A stretch of 64,000 bases of DNA from Maratus speciosus (GCA_963932465.1 OZ010800.1:31374852-31438851); one strand, 5' to 3'. Shown: positions 1-11,419, counted from the stretch's first letter. Notes: generated from the letters alone by a model not told the origin. Numbers and translations: made by a program.

Positions 1-19
1 CGCACTTCTGCAGTGGATG

Positions 20-415
20 TGTGATGTCTGGAGGCGTCTAGATAATTTTTCTTTTCGATTCTTTTTCGTACGTCACGTGATGCGTGAGCGCGTGCAGAAA
101 GAGAGAGAGGGAGACTATTTATTCAGAGTGTGGGAGGAGGAAGGGTAAGAGTAGCCGCGCATGGTTTGCTGACTTGTTTTCTTTTCTTTGTGAAAACGGA
201 AGTATGTCGGGTGCTAGGAGCACCAAAGGATTATAATTTGAGTAGTTTGTATTATAAGTTAATAATATTGTGAAGTGTAGTTCGTGGAGTGAAATATAAA
301 AGTGTCGTGTATCTTTTGAAACCATTCATTCATTGTAAATAGTTGTATCATCATTTGTGTCGTCTTGTAATGCCTCCATGTCCTTTGTATATAAACTTAA
401 TAATCTGTGTTTAAA
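20..415 (+). repeat. LTR of Gypsy-A, 5' copy
   Basis: It is nearly identical to 3121-3517, starts with TG, and has an AATAAA-like signal near its end (TATATAAAC at 388-396, AAATAAAC in the 3' copy). The right boundary is uncertain because the similarity between the two copies runs past the LTR into reverse transcriptase sequence up to 533/3638. Only 19 bases precede it in the window, so a target-site duplication cannot be judged. Confidence 0.75.
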
Positions 416-533
416 GAAGAGGTGCTATCTTTACGAGGAATACACACGTTGGGAAGGTCAGCGGAGCTCGGCGGCGGTATTACAGGATGAAAAAGAAATT
501 TCAGATCAAGTTCAATCTTTATTAGCTGCTGGT
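416..533 (+). pseudogene. Duplicated start of the Gypsy-B reverse transcriptase
   Basis: This segment encodes EEYTRWEGQR and DEKEISDQVQSLL, as does 3535-3638, where the same reading continues into a genuine Gypsy-B RT. Here it stops after the shared block and jumps to the Gypsy-A integrase. It is not part of an LTR by content, yet it sits next to the LTR in both places. A duplication or gene conversion spanning the LTR-RT junction is the simplest explanation; this is inference. Confidence 0.7.
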
Positions 534-541
534 GTATAATA

Positions 542-1290
542 GCGAGTGATCAGGGCAGAAATTTTGTATCAGGGTTAATACAAGAGTTTCATGCTAGCCT
601 GGGGGCGGCTCCTAGGTTTGCTACGCCGGGGCATCAACAGAGCTCGGGACTTATTGAACGATATAATCAGGTATTGAAACGCATGTTACACCATATAATT
701 CGTAGTGACCCTAAAAATTGGGATAAACACATCCCCCATCTATTATTTGCGTACAGAGAAATTCCGAATAGCAATATGGGCGTATCGCCATTCAAATTAA
801 TGTATGGAAGAGAGGTCAGGGGGCCACTGGCGGTATTAAAACTACATGGGCAGGCGAAATCCCACTACCTATAAATCTAGGAAAGAGCGCGACCGAATAC
901 CTCCAGGAGTTAAAAATTAATTTAGAAAGGGCGGCGGAACAAGCGGCAATAGTGTCGGAGGTTAAGCAAAGCTCGTATGCGAAGTACGCTAATCGAAGAG
1001 CGATTTATAAGGAATTTAGGCCGGGGACCAGGTATATTTATTAATTCCGGACTCCACGAACAAACTTTACGCGAGGTGGACAGGGCCAGCTGAATTAGTG
1101 GCGCGTTGTAACCCTGATTCTTACAAAGTGAAATTAATGAACGGGAATGTTAGAAATGTCCACGTAAATAAGATAAGAATATTTACTCCTAGGGTGCAGG
1201 CGGTGGGGGTGACCTTCGAAAATGAGGAAGAATTAGGGGAGGTCCATCCCACCCCAGTACGAAAGATGACTCCGACCTATTCAATATAGA
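542..1290 (+). pseudogene. Gypsy-A integrase, C-terminal half
   Basis: Reading from 542 gives ASDQGRNFVSG, matching the second catalytic Asp region of retroviral-type integrases, then GLIERYNQVLKRM, which carries the catalytic Glu. Next comes the typical core end (FAYREIP, GVSPFKLMYGR; 735-830). After a frameshift near 845-874 a second frame runs to about 1040, and a third gives LIPDSTNKLYARWTGPA, SYKVKLMNGNVRNVHVNKI and a linker with EEELGEV, the Gypsy integrase C-terminal domain. The HHCC zinc finger and first Asp are absent. The domain runs into RT without an intervening LTR or stop codon cluster, which supports integrase-first order. Inactive. Confidence 0.88.
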
Positions 1291-2693
1291 AGAAGTTGAT
1301 CTAAGTCATTTAGGAAAGGTGGAGAAAGAAAAAATGTTAGATTTATTGTATAAATATAAAGAATTATTTTCTAGAAAAGTGCAAATAGCTAAGGTAGGAG
1401 AGCATAAAATACGAATAAATGACGCAGAAAAGAAAAAGCCCTACGTTTACAGAATCCCAGAGGCCTTGAAACCTCAAGTAGATAAACAAATTGAGGAGCT
1501 ATTGGAACTAGGTCTGATTGAAGAAAGTGAGGCAGAGGCACCACACCCAGTAGTGTGTCTAATGAAGAAGGACGGGGCCTTGCGCCTATGCGTAGATTTT
1601 CGAGCACTAAATGTTGTTACAGTGACTGATGATTTCCCAATGGAAAATGCCACAGATTTGTTGTTCAGTATTGGCAGGGCCAATGTGATAACCTTGATAG
1701 ACTTACTCAAAGGATATTGGGCCATACCACTAGAAGAAGATAGTCAAAATTTAGGATGCTTTAAAACAAAAAGAGCTCAGTATCGCTTTAAAGTAATGGC
1801 CTTCGGGCTCAAAAACGCAGCTGCGACTTTTCAACGTGAAATGAACAGAGCACTGTCCGATTACAAGGAGTTCGCCAGAGCATATATAGACGACATAGCC
1901 GTCTTTTCTGAAACATTTGCTGAACATCTGGTGCATTTAGAAACGATACTTTCTAAGTTATCAAACTTAAGATTTTCAGTCAACTTGAAAAAATGTGAAT
2001 TCGCAAAACCGCAGATCAAGTACTTAGGACATATCATCGGGTCCGGCAGCCATCGGACCGACCCCGGAAAAGTGGAGGCTATTCAAAGGCTAGCAGTGCC
2101 TCAAACGAAAAAACAGTTGAAAAGTATTCCCGGTCTTTGTAATTATTATAGAGATTACATTCCTAAATATGATGAAGTAGCATATCCTCTAACTGAACTG
2201 ACGAAGAAGAAGAGTCCAGAACAGTTGTGTTGGTCAGAAGACCATGACCGGGCATTTAATGAGTTGAAAAGAGGTCTTATCGAAGCACCTAGTCTACATA
2301 CTCCCGTTATAGGAGTACCATTTGTCATCGAGTGCGACGCATCTGCAGTCGGCATCGCGCGTGTTTATCGCAGCGAAAAGACAGAGTACTGTACCCAGTG
2401 AGCTATGCCAGTCAAAAGCTCACCAAAACTCAACAGGCTTGGTCGACGATTGAAAAGGAGGCCTATGCGGTCATCTGGAGTCTCAAGAAGTTCGAAACGT
2501 GTATTTTTGGATCACCCGGGGAACTTATCACCGATCACAACCCACTAACTTTCATCACCAAAAATGCCCCCCAATCTTCCAAACTGCAACGATGGGCATT
2601 AGCACTGCAAAAATATGACATTCAGATTTCGCATCGACCTATGCTAAGTTGATAAATGCAGACGCACTGTCTAGACTTGAAACTGTCGAATAA
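1291..2693 (+). pseudogene. Gypsy-A reverse transcriptase and RNase H
   Basis: An open frame of 360 codons starts at 1319 and is open upstream to about 1290, so the ATG is unlikely to be a true start; the protein would be a polyprotein segment. RT motifs: RLCVDFRALN (about residues 87-96), LIDLLKGYWAIPL with the first catalytic Asp, FGLKNAAATFQ, and AYIDDIAVF near residue 187 (the YxDD active site). The connection domain (KYLGHIIG, LKSIPGLCNYYRDYIPKY) follows. RNase H begins VIECDASAVGI and is frameshifted near 2360; it continues PVSYASQKLT, IEKEAYAVIWSL, ITDHNPLTF and, after another shift, NADALSRL. A TAA at 2691 ends it. No integrase follows. The sequence is Ty3/Gypsy pol, now broken. Confidence 0.93.
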
Positions 2694-3120
2694 GAAAACA
2701 AACTGTGAAAAACTTTTTAAACTGTATAAACTTAAAAAAAAAAAAAAAAAAACATTCACGAACGGATTGATAAGGGACCATGTTTTTTTTTTGTGACTTT
2801 AAAAGATTGATTTATTGTGTTACTACAGCTTTTGTTTCCTTTTACATATGTTTTATTTGTTATTGCATTTATTATTGTTATTATTAAGTATTAATGATGT
2901 TTTATATTAGCAGATAAGAAGAGTGTTAATAAGTTATGCTATAGGCAGCGTGTCCAGACCATTTCAGGATGTAGTTTGTATATTTTTTATATGTATTTAT
3001 TAATTTGTATTTTCATTTGGGTAATGTGTTAAAAAAAATGAAGTATGATGACTTCTCCAGACTAAATTTCAGATAGAAAATGAGGAACCCCGTCACCCAT
3101 TTTCAAACTTGGGTGGGGGG
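2694..3120 (+). other. Gypsy-A 3' non-coding tail and polypurine tract
   Basis: No open frame of note. It holds a run of about 20 A (2731-2751) and T-rich DNA. It ends in GGGTGGGGGG (3111-3120) directly before the TG of the LTR, as expected for the plus-strand priming site of an LTR retrotransposon. Confidence 0.7.
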
Positions 3121-3517
3121 TGTGATGTCTGGAGGCGTCTAAATAATTTTTCTTTTCAATTCTTTTTCGTACGTCACGTGATGCGTGAGCGCGCGCAGAA
3201 AAAGAGAGGGGGAGACTGTTTATTTAGAGTGTGGAAGGAGGAAGGGTAAGAGTAGCCACGCATGGTTTGCCGGCTTGTTTTTTTTTTTTTATTTGTGAAA
3301 ACGGAAGTATGTCGGGTGCTAAGAGCACCAAAAGATTATAATTTGAGTAGTTTGTATTATAAGTTAATAATATTGTGCAGTGTAGTTCGTGGAGTGAAAT
3401 ATAAAAGTGTCGTGCATCTTTTGAAACCATTCATTCATTGTAAATAGTTGTATCATCATTCGTGTCGTCTTGTAATGTCTTCATGTCCTTTGTAAATAAA
3501 CTTAATAATTTGTCTTT
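3121..3517 (+). repeat. LTR of Gypsy-A, 3' copy
   Basis: It repeats 20-415 with scattered substitutions, starts with TGTGATGTCTGG straight after the polypurine tract, and has GTAAATAAAC near 3493 as a likely polyadenylation signal. The right boundary is approximate: the DNA passes directly into the Gypsy-B reverse transcriptase. Confidence 0.8.
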
Positions 3518-4800
3518 AAAGAAGAAGGGCTATCCTTACGAGGAATACACACGTTGGGAAGGTCAGCGGACCTTGGCGGCGGTATTAGAGGATGAAAAAG
3601 AAATTTCAGATCAAGTTCAATCTTTATTACCTGCTGGTTTAATTAAAGAGAGTTATAGTCCTTATTCTTCCCCTGTTACTTCAGTTATGAAACGCGATGA
3701 GGGTAAGAAAACTAGAATGTGTGTAGATTATCGTAAATTAAATGCAATAATGAAAAATGATGCTGAACCTTTACCACGTATAGATGGAATTCTTGATAAA
3801 TTAAGTTGTGCTCTGTATTTTTCCACTTTGGACTTAGCTTCTGGCTACTGGCACATCCCCATTCACCCAGCAGATACTGAAAAATTGGCTTTTGCAACCA
3901 ATTTTGGAGTTTTTGGGTGGAATGTTCTTCCATTCGGTGTTAAAGTTGGTCCCCCAATTTTCAATAGGACTCTTAGAAGGATTCTCACTAAACATAGAAT
4001 TAATTTTGCTTGTTATTATTTTGATGACATAATTTTTTTTCCTCCTCTTTAGAAAAACTCCTGCAACATCTAAACCAAATATTTGAATTATGTAGGCTTG
4101 AAAATATTAAACTTAAATTATCTAAATGCAATTTTGTTCAAAATAAAATTTATTTCTTAGGATATGAAATCAAAAATGGTACTGTAACTCCAGCTAATGC
4201 TAATATTGATGTCATAAAAAATTTAAAACCTCCATCTAATGTAAAAGAACTCCAAAGATTTTTGGGATCAATTAATGTTTACCATAAATTTATAGATAAT
4301 TATGCCAAAATCAGACACCCCCTTAACAGATTAGTTAGGAAAAATACTTTATGGGAATGGAATTCAAATTGCCAAGATTCTTTTCAGAAATTAAAGGATG
4401 CCTTAATTGTTAAACCTGTCTTAAGAATTTATAACCCTGCATTACCAATTCATATGTTTGTTGATGCCTCATAGGTGGCAGTAGGTGCAGTTATTAAACA
4501 ACCAGATAATAATGAGTTTTTACATCCAACTGCTTATTATTCTACAGGATTGAGAATTTATGAACAGAATTACTTTATAACTGGTTTAGAATGTCTTGCC
4601 ATCATTGACACCTTAGATAAATTTTATCATTACTTCCATTTTGTAAAATTCACCATTCACACTGATCATGCATCTCTTGTCTAAGCATTTGAGAGGTATA
4701 TTATTTAGATTGTCTTTGAAGTTAAGCATGTTTGATTATAATATTGTGTACGAAAAGGGATCCACAAATGTCGAAGCTGACGTGTTGTGAAGAAACCCTG
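3518..4800 (+). pseudogene. Gypsy-B reverse transcriptase and RNase H
   Basis: The frame opening before 3540 reads through DEKEISDQVQSLL, SPYSSPVTSVMKRDEG, RMCVDYRKLNAI, STLDLASGYWHIPI and YYFDDIIFF (YxDD active site as YFDD, about 4015-4035). A frameshift near 4050 follows. The next frame gives KLSKCNF, FLGYEIKNGTV, ELQRFLGSINVYHKFI and WEWNSNCQDSFQKLKDAL, then the start of RNase H (MFVDAS). A single TAG at 4472 separates this from VAVGAVIKQ in the same frame, which continues IYEQNYFITGLECLAI and FTIHTDHASLV. Further shifts near 4682 and a stop in the linker (about 4788) end it. RT turns element RNA into DNA; this copy cannot. Confidence 0.92.
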
Positions 4801-4856
4801 TTTTACATTTTTTTCAACCCTTAACTTTTCTTCTAGACGTAAAAGAACTTATAGAG

Positions 4857-6063
4857 ATGCAGGAGAAAGATAATGTATGTGCCAAAAACTATCAAAATGA
4901 AAATGGGATTATAATAGTTAGAAAGAAAGGATTTCGAAAAATAGAAGTCTTCCTATGTTTAAGGAGAAAAATATTAAATGTTGCTCATGAAAAATTTGGT
5001 CATCCTGGTATCCAAAAAATGTTAAATTTAATTTCCAATAATTATTATTGGCCTGACATGACTCAGGATATAACTAATTTTGTTAAACATTGTGACATTT
5101 GCCAGAAAAATAAAAACCCAGACAGAGAAAATTTGGCTTACTACAAGCTATGTCAACCACAGATCAACCTTTTGAATGTCTTTCTATTGATACTGTGGGA
5201 GGATTCAATTACTATAACTCCACCAAAAAATATCTACACATCATAATAGACCACGCGACTAGATATGTCTGGCCTTTTCCATCAAAAAGTGTTACTACTG
5301 AAACCTATACTAATTGTTTAAAACAAGTATTCAATATTCAATGTCCTAAACAATTATTCTGTTTCAACAAAATTTTCAATGCACAGGTTCCCCAAAAAGG
5401 TTGAGTGATAGGAATGCAGCTTTCACTTCATCTAGATTAAAATAATTTCTTCTAAATCACAATATTAAGCAACGTTTAACATCAGCACATCACCCACAAA
5501 CGAAAGGGAAATGTGAAAGAGTGAATCAGTCAATAGTTACTAGATTAAAGTGTAAAGTTAATTCTACTACCTCTAAAATCCCTTGGACAAAACTTTTGAC
5601 AGAAGTAGTTCGTGAATACAATAATACGTCCCACTCCATAACCAAATTCCCTCCTGCTTATTTACTTTTTGGTCAATTACCTTATCATTCCCCCCTAAAA
5701 CAAGATTACTACCCTCCTGTGAATGAAGCCCTTAAAACTGCTGAAGCGCGTACTAATGAATTTCATTTGAAGAGTAAAAAATATTATGACCGAAATTATG
5801 TAGAGCCAAAGTTTGAGGTAGGAGATCTTGTAATTTATGAAGAGTTCAATTGCCCCAATACTAGAAAGCTCTCACATGTTTTTACTGGTTCCTATCAAAT
5901 TCTTAAAAAATTATCTCCTGTAAATGTTCCTATTGATAGGCAAAGCCAAAATAGAAATACGGAAGTCGTCCATGTATCTAAATTGCGCCCCTACTTTTCA
6001 CCAGATCAATTAAAATTATCCCATGAGAATTCACATCAAACTAATGTTAAAGCCTTGGCTTAA
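4857..6063 (+). pseudogene. Gypsy-B integrase
   Basis: The zinc finger is clear in HEKFGHPGIQKML followed by HCDICQKNK (HHCC, about 4987-5112). The core follows in a shifted frame: FECLSIDTVGG (first Asp, about 5168-5200), YLHIIIDHATRYVW, then after another shift SDRNAAFTSSR (second Asp, about 5407-5440) and KGKCERVNQSI (Glu, about 5505-5535). A long open frame from 5521 gives the C-terminal part: EYNNTSHSITKFPPAYLLFG, YYDRNYVEPKFEVGDLVIY and VVHVSKLRPYF. It ends with TAA at 6061. All three catalytic acids can be found, but at least two frameshifts separate them. It sits downstream of RT and RNase H, the opposite of Gypsy-A. Confidence 0.92.
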
Positions 6064-6576
6064 TATTAAATTTAGAATAGTCATAAATTAATAAAAAGTA
6101 ACTAAATAAATTATAATTAATTAATCAATGCTTTTCTATATAACAGTGTGTTTTCGAAGGATCCAGGAGAACATTACTGCTGAAGTTTTACTTGAATTAG
6201 TTGCTTACTCGGGCGTATATGAGTTGATTTGAGTTAAAGATTCCTTATATTGAATTGAATTAGATTGGAATATTAAATAAATTTTAAATTTATATGTAAA
6301 CTATGAATAAATGTTAACTTGATTAAAATAACTTTAAAAAATATATCAATTATTGAACTATAATTATTAATACTAAAACATTATAGAGTTTATGCGAATA
6401 ATTGTTGATTATGCAAGTGTCCTGGATTTCAAACCCAACTTGTTTTTCTCTTGCTTACTTATTTATTTATTTTTTACTGATTGCGTAACCATGTAGGAAA
6501 TGAACGAAATATTTCGACACATATCGAAAAACAACTGTTAAGATTTTGTTTCAATAATATTGCTGGAGAATTTAAG

Positions 6577-6618
<42 letters not shown>

Positions 6619-7660
6619 ACTTGGTATAATTTCATTTCTTATTGAATCTGTATTGATAGGAGATTACTATTTATGCTATGTAACTTTTTACCCAGCAAAT
6701 ATCATTAGTGCAATAATCTCTTATTATTATTTACTGAAGTGATTAATTAAAATATGACTTTGAATTTATTGATGAGAAATTTGAGTTATTGTTATTATTG
6801 AATTAAATTTACTATTGCTAGATATTGTATGATAAAAAGTATAGATAATTTATTATTGAATATTGAGATAAAAGAGAGATAATAAAGAAAAATAAGTGTT
6901 ATGAATTAATGAAGTCATTATATGAGATATCTGAGAATATTCATAAATTAAATATTATGATAACATCTGAACATAATGAAAGTAAAATACTTACAAGAGA
7001 ATTTATGGAAAAGTGGTAATAGTATGGTACCGCTATTATCATAACAATACAATACTATAGAGTGCATATGGCACTAGCTTTTTTGACAGTTTTTCTTGTA
7101 TCAAAAATGAGCAATAATTGAATTTCAATGGACTATACCATAGTATCAGGACAATATATCATCCCAGTTAAAAAACTGTAGGAGGTTGATACTCAGTTGA
7201 AATTTTTGTGCATAAATTTTAAAATTATTATATTCATGTTTTACCTTTTATTTATATAACTTGTGAATTGTACGGAAAATTCTACGTGATGGATTTTAAG
7301 TTATAGATATTAAACAAATGTTTAATCGTGATGTGGAAAGAATGTAAATTCCTAAAAAAAATCCTAGACAATTCTAATATTGTCAATATCTGTTAACATT
7401 GTAAGTAATAAGTTGTTAGTAAAACAAGAGGAGATTATTCAGAATATAATTTACTCCATGTTGGAGAAATATTTATAATGTCTTTGTAATTTTAACAAAA
7501 CAATTCCCACAGTTTCGCGTTTAAGCAGTAACTTATTGATTTGGTTTTTGACAGAATTGGAGAAAAATTTAAGACTACCGTGTAACACTATTGTAATCCA
7601 AGTTCATGCTTTTTCCCAATGAACTTGTGGGTCACGGAGCCACCAGTTCATCGTTTTTTA
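6064..7660. other. AT-rich tail of Gypsy-B, no recognisable gene
   Basis: No open frame with family resemblance was found on either strand. A T run of nearly 40 bases lies at 6579-6617. The end of the stretch (about 7625-7660) leads into the polypurine tract. An envelope or other third gene may once have been here, but nothing supports one. Confidence 0.6.
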
Positions 7661-7674
7661 GGTGAGGGGGGATA

Positions 7675-8530
7675 TTGTTATATAAAAAAAATACTTTTAC
7701 TATTCATTTAAATTATTCTAAATTGCATATTCAATATTTCCATTTTTTAATACGCTCTATGATTTATTTCTAGTAAAATTCCCATATTTTTAAAACGCAT
7801 GTCTTAATGATAGTTTTATTCCAAAACGTAATCTAAACTTTTAATCCCTTCATTAATTTTTATCGTCTACTAAACTGTAAAGTTCTGAACGCAGTTACTT
7901 ATTTTTCGAATATTTATCAAAGCCATTCTTACATTTTTATTCTATTTCATCTCATTTTCCCGCCCGCTAGGCGACAGCCTTTTCACATCGAAATCCTTCC
8001 ATTAGCGGCAGCTAGATTATTTTCTGTGACGTTTCTTGGTCGCTCTCCATTGGCTGAATGACGGATCGCAGTTTCACTTGGAGTCTCGTTAGTGATTTTG
8101 TTTGAATTAGCCTGAAGTTTTCATTTCAATCGGATTTCCTCCGCGCATCCTAATAAATACTTCGAGCATGAGCTCAGAAGTAGATTTTTTGTGCTGTTTG
8201 ATTGTTTACATAACCTGTTACCTGGTCTCCTAAGCCATGTAGAATATTCCTTTCGTGAATTAACATCTATTTCGCATGAGTAACTAGTTCATGCTCGAGT
8301 GGAATGCTCTGATTTCTCATCCTGTGTGAATTGTTTAATGTTGGTATGTTCTGATGGAATAAACAGTTTCCTATGACTACGTTTCCATGTTTTTAATTGG
8401 GAAAACCCCTGACTTCTTCATACGCCTATTTTCTCCACTCACGTGGCCTAATCTGCCTTGTCTTCATCATGAATAAATAAGAGATTTATTGGGCTCTACC
8501 AATATTATCATCGCTCTACAGCAGCTAAAT
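7675..8530 (+). repeat. Probable 3' LTR of Gypsy-B
   Basis: It begins TGTTATATAAA right after the polypurine tract. It has a more balanced base composition near 7960-8200, an ATAAATACTT element near 8153 and GGAATAAAC at 8356-8364 as a possible polyadenylation signal. No second copy lies in the window, so the length and right end are estimates. Confidence 0.5.
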
Positions 8531-8694
8531 TTTCACAGTGTTGACACCTCCACTAGCGATGCTTGTGCTAAGTGGTATGCTGCTATACAACCTCACCAAC
8601 GGCTGATTAAAAAGGTGGTACGAATCAAGTAATATGTCGTAAAAAGCACGACGTGATTGTTCGACTTAACCGATTAAATTTTTTCGTAATAAGA

Positions 8695-8696
<2 letters not shown>

Positions 8697-8730
<34 letters not shown>

Positions 8731-10736
8731 GATCTTTGACACACTGTAACTCTCGTATTTGAGGACCGATTTGGATTTAACTTCGTGTATACATAGTGCA
8801 TACTAATGCCTCAACCGAGTTTGTTAGTCAGCTTCATCCGCCATCTTGTTTCAAAATGCCGGCCATTTAATTTTTTTTTTATTTGAAATTTTAAATTCGT
8901 TACCAAAAAATTGAAAATTAAAAAATATTTTTTTCTTATGTGTTTGACCTTGATACAAAGATTCCGGAGCAGTTTTTGTTTCGTCTATATCTTTAAAAAT
9001 GTCTGAGTTATAGGACTTTGAATTTCTAGCTTGGCTGACATTTTGAAACGACCTGATATTTGTCAAGCAATAACAGGCGTATTTATAAACCGATTTGGAT
9101 GTACCTCGGTGTATACATAATACGTACCAATGTCTCGACCGAGTTCGTTGGCTAGCTTCATCCGCCATCTTGTTTCAAAATGGCGGCCATTTAATTTTTT
9201 TTTTTGAAATTTTAAATTCGTTACCAAAAAATTGAAAATTAAAAAATATTTTTTCTTATGTGTTTGACCTTGATCCAAAGATTCCGGAGCAGTTTTTGTT
9301 TCGTCTATATCATTAAAAATGTCTGAGTTATAGGACTTTGAATTTCTAGCTTGGCTGACATTTTGAAACGACCTGATATTTGTCAAGCAATAACAGGCGT
9401 ATTTATAAACCGATTTGGATGTACCTCGATGTATACATAATACGTACCAATGTCTCGACCGAGTTCGTTGGCTAGCTTCATCCGCCATCTTGTTTCAAAA
9501 TGGCAGCCATTTAAATTAAAAAAAAATAAAATTTGAAATGTTGTGCCAAAAAATTGAAAATTGAAAAATATTTTTTTCTTATGTGTTTGACCTTGATACA
9601 AAGATTCCGGAGCAGTTTTCGTTTCGTCTATATCTTAAAAAATGGCTGAGTTATAGCACTTTGAATTTCTAGTGTGGCTGACGTTTTGAAACGACCTGAT
9701 TTTTGTCTCTCGATAACAGGCGTATTTATGAATCGATTTGGATGTAACTTGGTGTGTACATAGTACATACCAAAGTCTCGACCGAGTTCGTTAGCCAGCT
9801 TCATTCGCCATCTTGTTTCAAAAGGGGTGCCATTTAAAAATTTAAATTTTAAATATAAAATGAGTTATCAAAAAATCGAAAAATGAAAAAAAGATTTTTT
9901 TTGTATGTGTTTGACCTTGATACAAAGATTCCGGAGCAGTTTCCTTTTCGTATATATCTTAAAAAATGGTTTAATTATAGCACTTTGTATTTCTAGCATG
10001 GCTGCATTTTGAAACGATCTGATATTTGTCATGGGATAACACGCGTATTTATTAACCTATTTCGATGTAAGAAGGCATGTGGATGGTATATCGTAATGTC
10101 TCGACCAAGTTCGCTGGCCAGCTTCATAAGCCATCTTGATTCAAAATGGAGGCCATTACATTAAAAAATATATATATTTAATGTGAGGTGCAAAAAATTA
10201 GAAATTGAAAAAGTTTTCTTTTTTAAGTATTTGACCATGATATAAGGATTCCGGAGCATTTTTTTGTTTTGTCTTTATGTTAAAAAAAGTCTCAGATATA
10301 GCAGTTTCAATTTCTAATGTGGGTGACATTTTGAAAAATCTGATTTTTTGCTTGCGACAGCACTTGAATATATCAACCGATTCCGATGTGAGTGAGCATG
10401 TGCACAGGAATTACTAAAGTTTCGACCAAGGCTCGACTCGTTAGCCTCATCCACCTTGTTGTCTTAAAATGGCAGGAACTTCAAGATATCGCCGAATTTG
10501 GCAACCAAATATAAGTTACTTTAAATAAAAGCAGCTTGGATAAAGTAGACTAATTTTCCGAAATTCTCATTCATAATCATTTAGTATTTATAAAAATTAG
10601 TACTGAATCTCCTATAATCGGTTTCCACTAAATTGAGCTTCCTGAGTTTGAATAATATAAGCTTGCTTTTTTAAAAATAAGGAATATGAAAGCTATCTCT
10701 TCCTCCCGGCACTGGCCGGAAGGACTTTTTAATTAG
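8697..10736 (+). mobile_element. TRE-A copy 1: tandem-repeat-cored element lacking its 5' head
   Basis: A TA microsatellite (8697-8728) leads into six tandem units of about 323 bp; equivalent points lie at 8764, 9088, 9407, 9731, 10054 and 10375. Each unit has an ACCGATTTGGATG-like start, a CTCGACCGAGTTCGTTGG block, CCATCTTGTTTCAAAATGG and a GACCTTGAT..AAAGATTCCGG block. Units diverge toward the right. The 3' end carries GAAAGCTATCTC and a hairpin (arms 10701-10710 and 10715-10724, loop ACTG, 9 of 10 pairs). The open frames on the minus strand here are repeat artefacts. Unlike copy 2, the palindromic 5' head is absent. Confidence 0.85.
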
Positions 10737-11207
10737 AAGCGTCTACGTACAAATTTTTCTTCCTATACTACATGAATAAAAATTTTTTGTTATAATACGT
10801 TTTTAGAAAAACATAATATTTAGCAAAAAGACAAATTTTATATATAAAAGCGAATTTACTTATTTAAAATAATTTTTTGTTTTATATTCAAATTTAATAT
10901 CTTATAAGGGAAGGTGCCAATGTTGGGGTCACAGAATGTGGTGAACGTTTGTGTATCAATAGAGTGTACTTGGCATATAAATATATAACAGCCTTAAAGC
11001 GAACATGGGGGGAGGGGGTCTTGAAAAAATAAGTTTAAAAGTTTACGCTAGACTTTATAATCGGATGAATTTCCTTCTTTGACATGCAATTCAGTAGCAT
11101 GGTCCGCAGATGCTGGATTTGAGATTTTTCTTTGTGACTTCGAATCCCGATCGGACTTATTTTTCGGAACGAATATTTTTATCAATTATTTTGGAGGCGC
11201 AGTTGAA
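10737..11207. other. Non-coding AT-rich DNA
   Basis: I see no gene, hairpin or repeat that I can name in this stretch. Confidence 0.5.
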
Positions 11208-11215
11208 AAAAGAAT

Positions 11216-11411
11216 GGTACAGATGTTATATTCGCCCCATATTGGCGCGATTTTTTTCTGTCGCCAATATCATATAGGCAACGGGTACTTAACTTGCGAC
11301 AAAGGGGTTGATGTGGTAACCCGAATTATGTTGTTTATGCTGTTGATGTTTTCGCCAAATTGGCAACCGAAAAAAATCGCGCCAATATGGGGCGAATATG
11401 ACATCTGTTCC
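11216..11411. mobile_element. MITE-1: 196-bp inverted-repeat element with 8-bp target duplication
   Basis: Terminal inverted repeats of 43 bp (11216-11258 and 11369-11411) start GGTACAGATG and GGAACAGATG and differ at two positions only. Both flanks carry AAAAGAAT (11208-11215 and 11412-11419), an exact 8-bp target-site duplication. Eight-base duplications with GG termini fit Merlin-like elements, while hAT and P elements also give 8 bp; the superfamily is not settled. The 151-codon open frame from 11079 runs through the element and is judged an artefact. The perfect duplication and near-identical arms point to a fairly recent insertion. Confidence 0.85.
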
Positions 11412-11419
11412 AAAAGAAT

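Larger units (their letters stand above)
20..3517 (+). mobile_element. Gypsy-A: degraded LTR retrotransposon with integrase before RT
   Basis: The element is bounded by direct repeats starting TGTGATGTCTGG at 20 and 3121. Between them lie, in order, half an integrase (542-1290), reverse transcriptase (1319-2330), RNase H (2332-2693), a non-coding tail, a G-rich polypurine tract (3111-3120) and the 3' LTR. Gag, protease, the integrase zinc finger and the first catalytic Asp of integrase are missing; a deletion joins position 533 to mid-integrase. The canonical Gypsy order is PR-RT-RH-IN. Here the integrase C-terminus runs into RT, and RNase H is followed by a stop and the LTR, so the order resembles the Gmr1-type Gypsy elements known from deuterostomes. 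Several frameshifts make the copy inactive. Confidence 0.85.
3518..8530 (+). mobile_element. Gypsy-B: degraded LTR retrotransposon, standard domain order
   Basis: RT, RNase H and integrase follow each other in the ordinary Ty3/Gypsy order, then about 1.6 kb of AT-rich DNA, a polypurine tract (GGTGAGGGGGGA, 7661-7672) and a probable 3' LTR beginning TGTTATATAAA at 7675. Gag and protease are missing on the left, where the Gypsy-A LTR sits, so Gypsy-A probably inserted into the start of Gypsy-B RT. There is no recognisable envelope in 6064-7660. The right end is an estimate. Confidence 0.75.

Noticed and set aside
6064..7660. Possible envelope gene of Gypsy-B
   Set aside because: The position and length would fit, but no signal peptide, cleavage site or membrane segment could be read in any frame.
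8851..9601. Minus-strand open frames with near-identical proteins beginning MADEASQRTRS
   Set aside because: They are the same stretch of consecutive TRE-A repeat units read in reverse; the frame is kept only by chance and breaks in other units.
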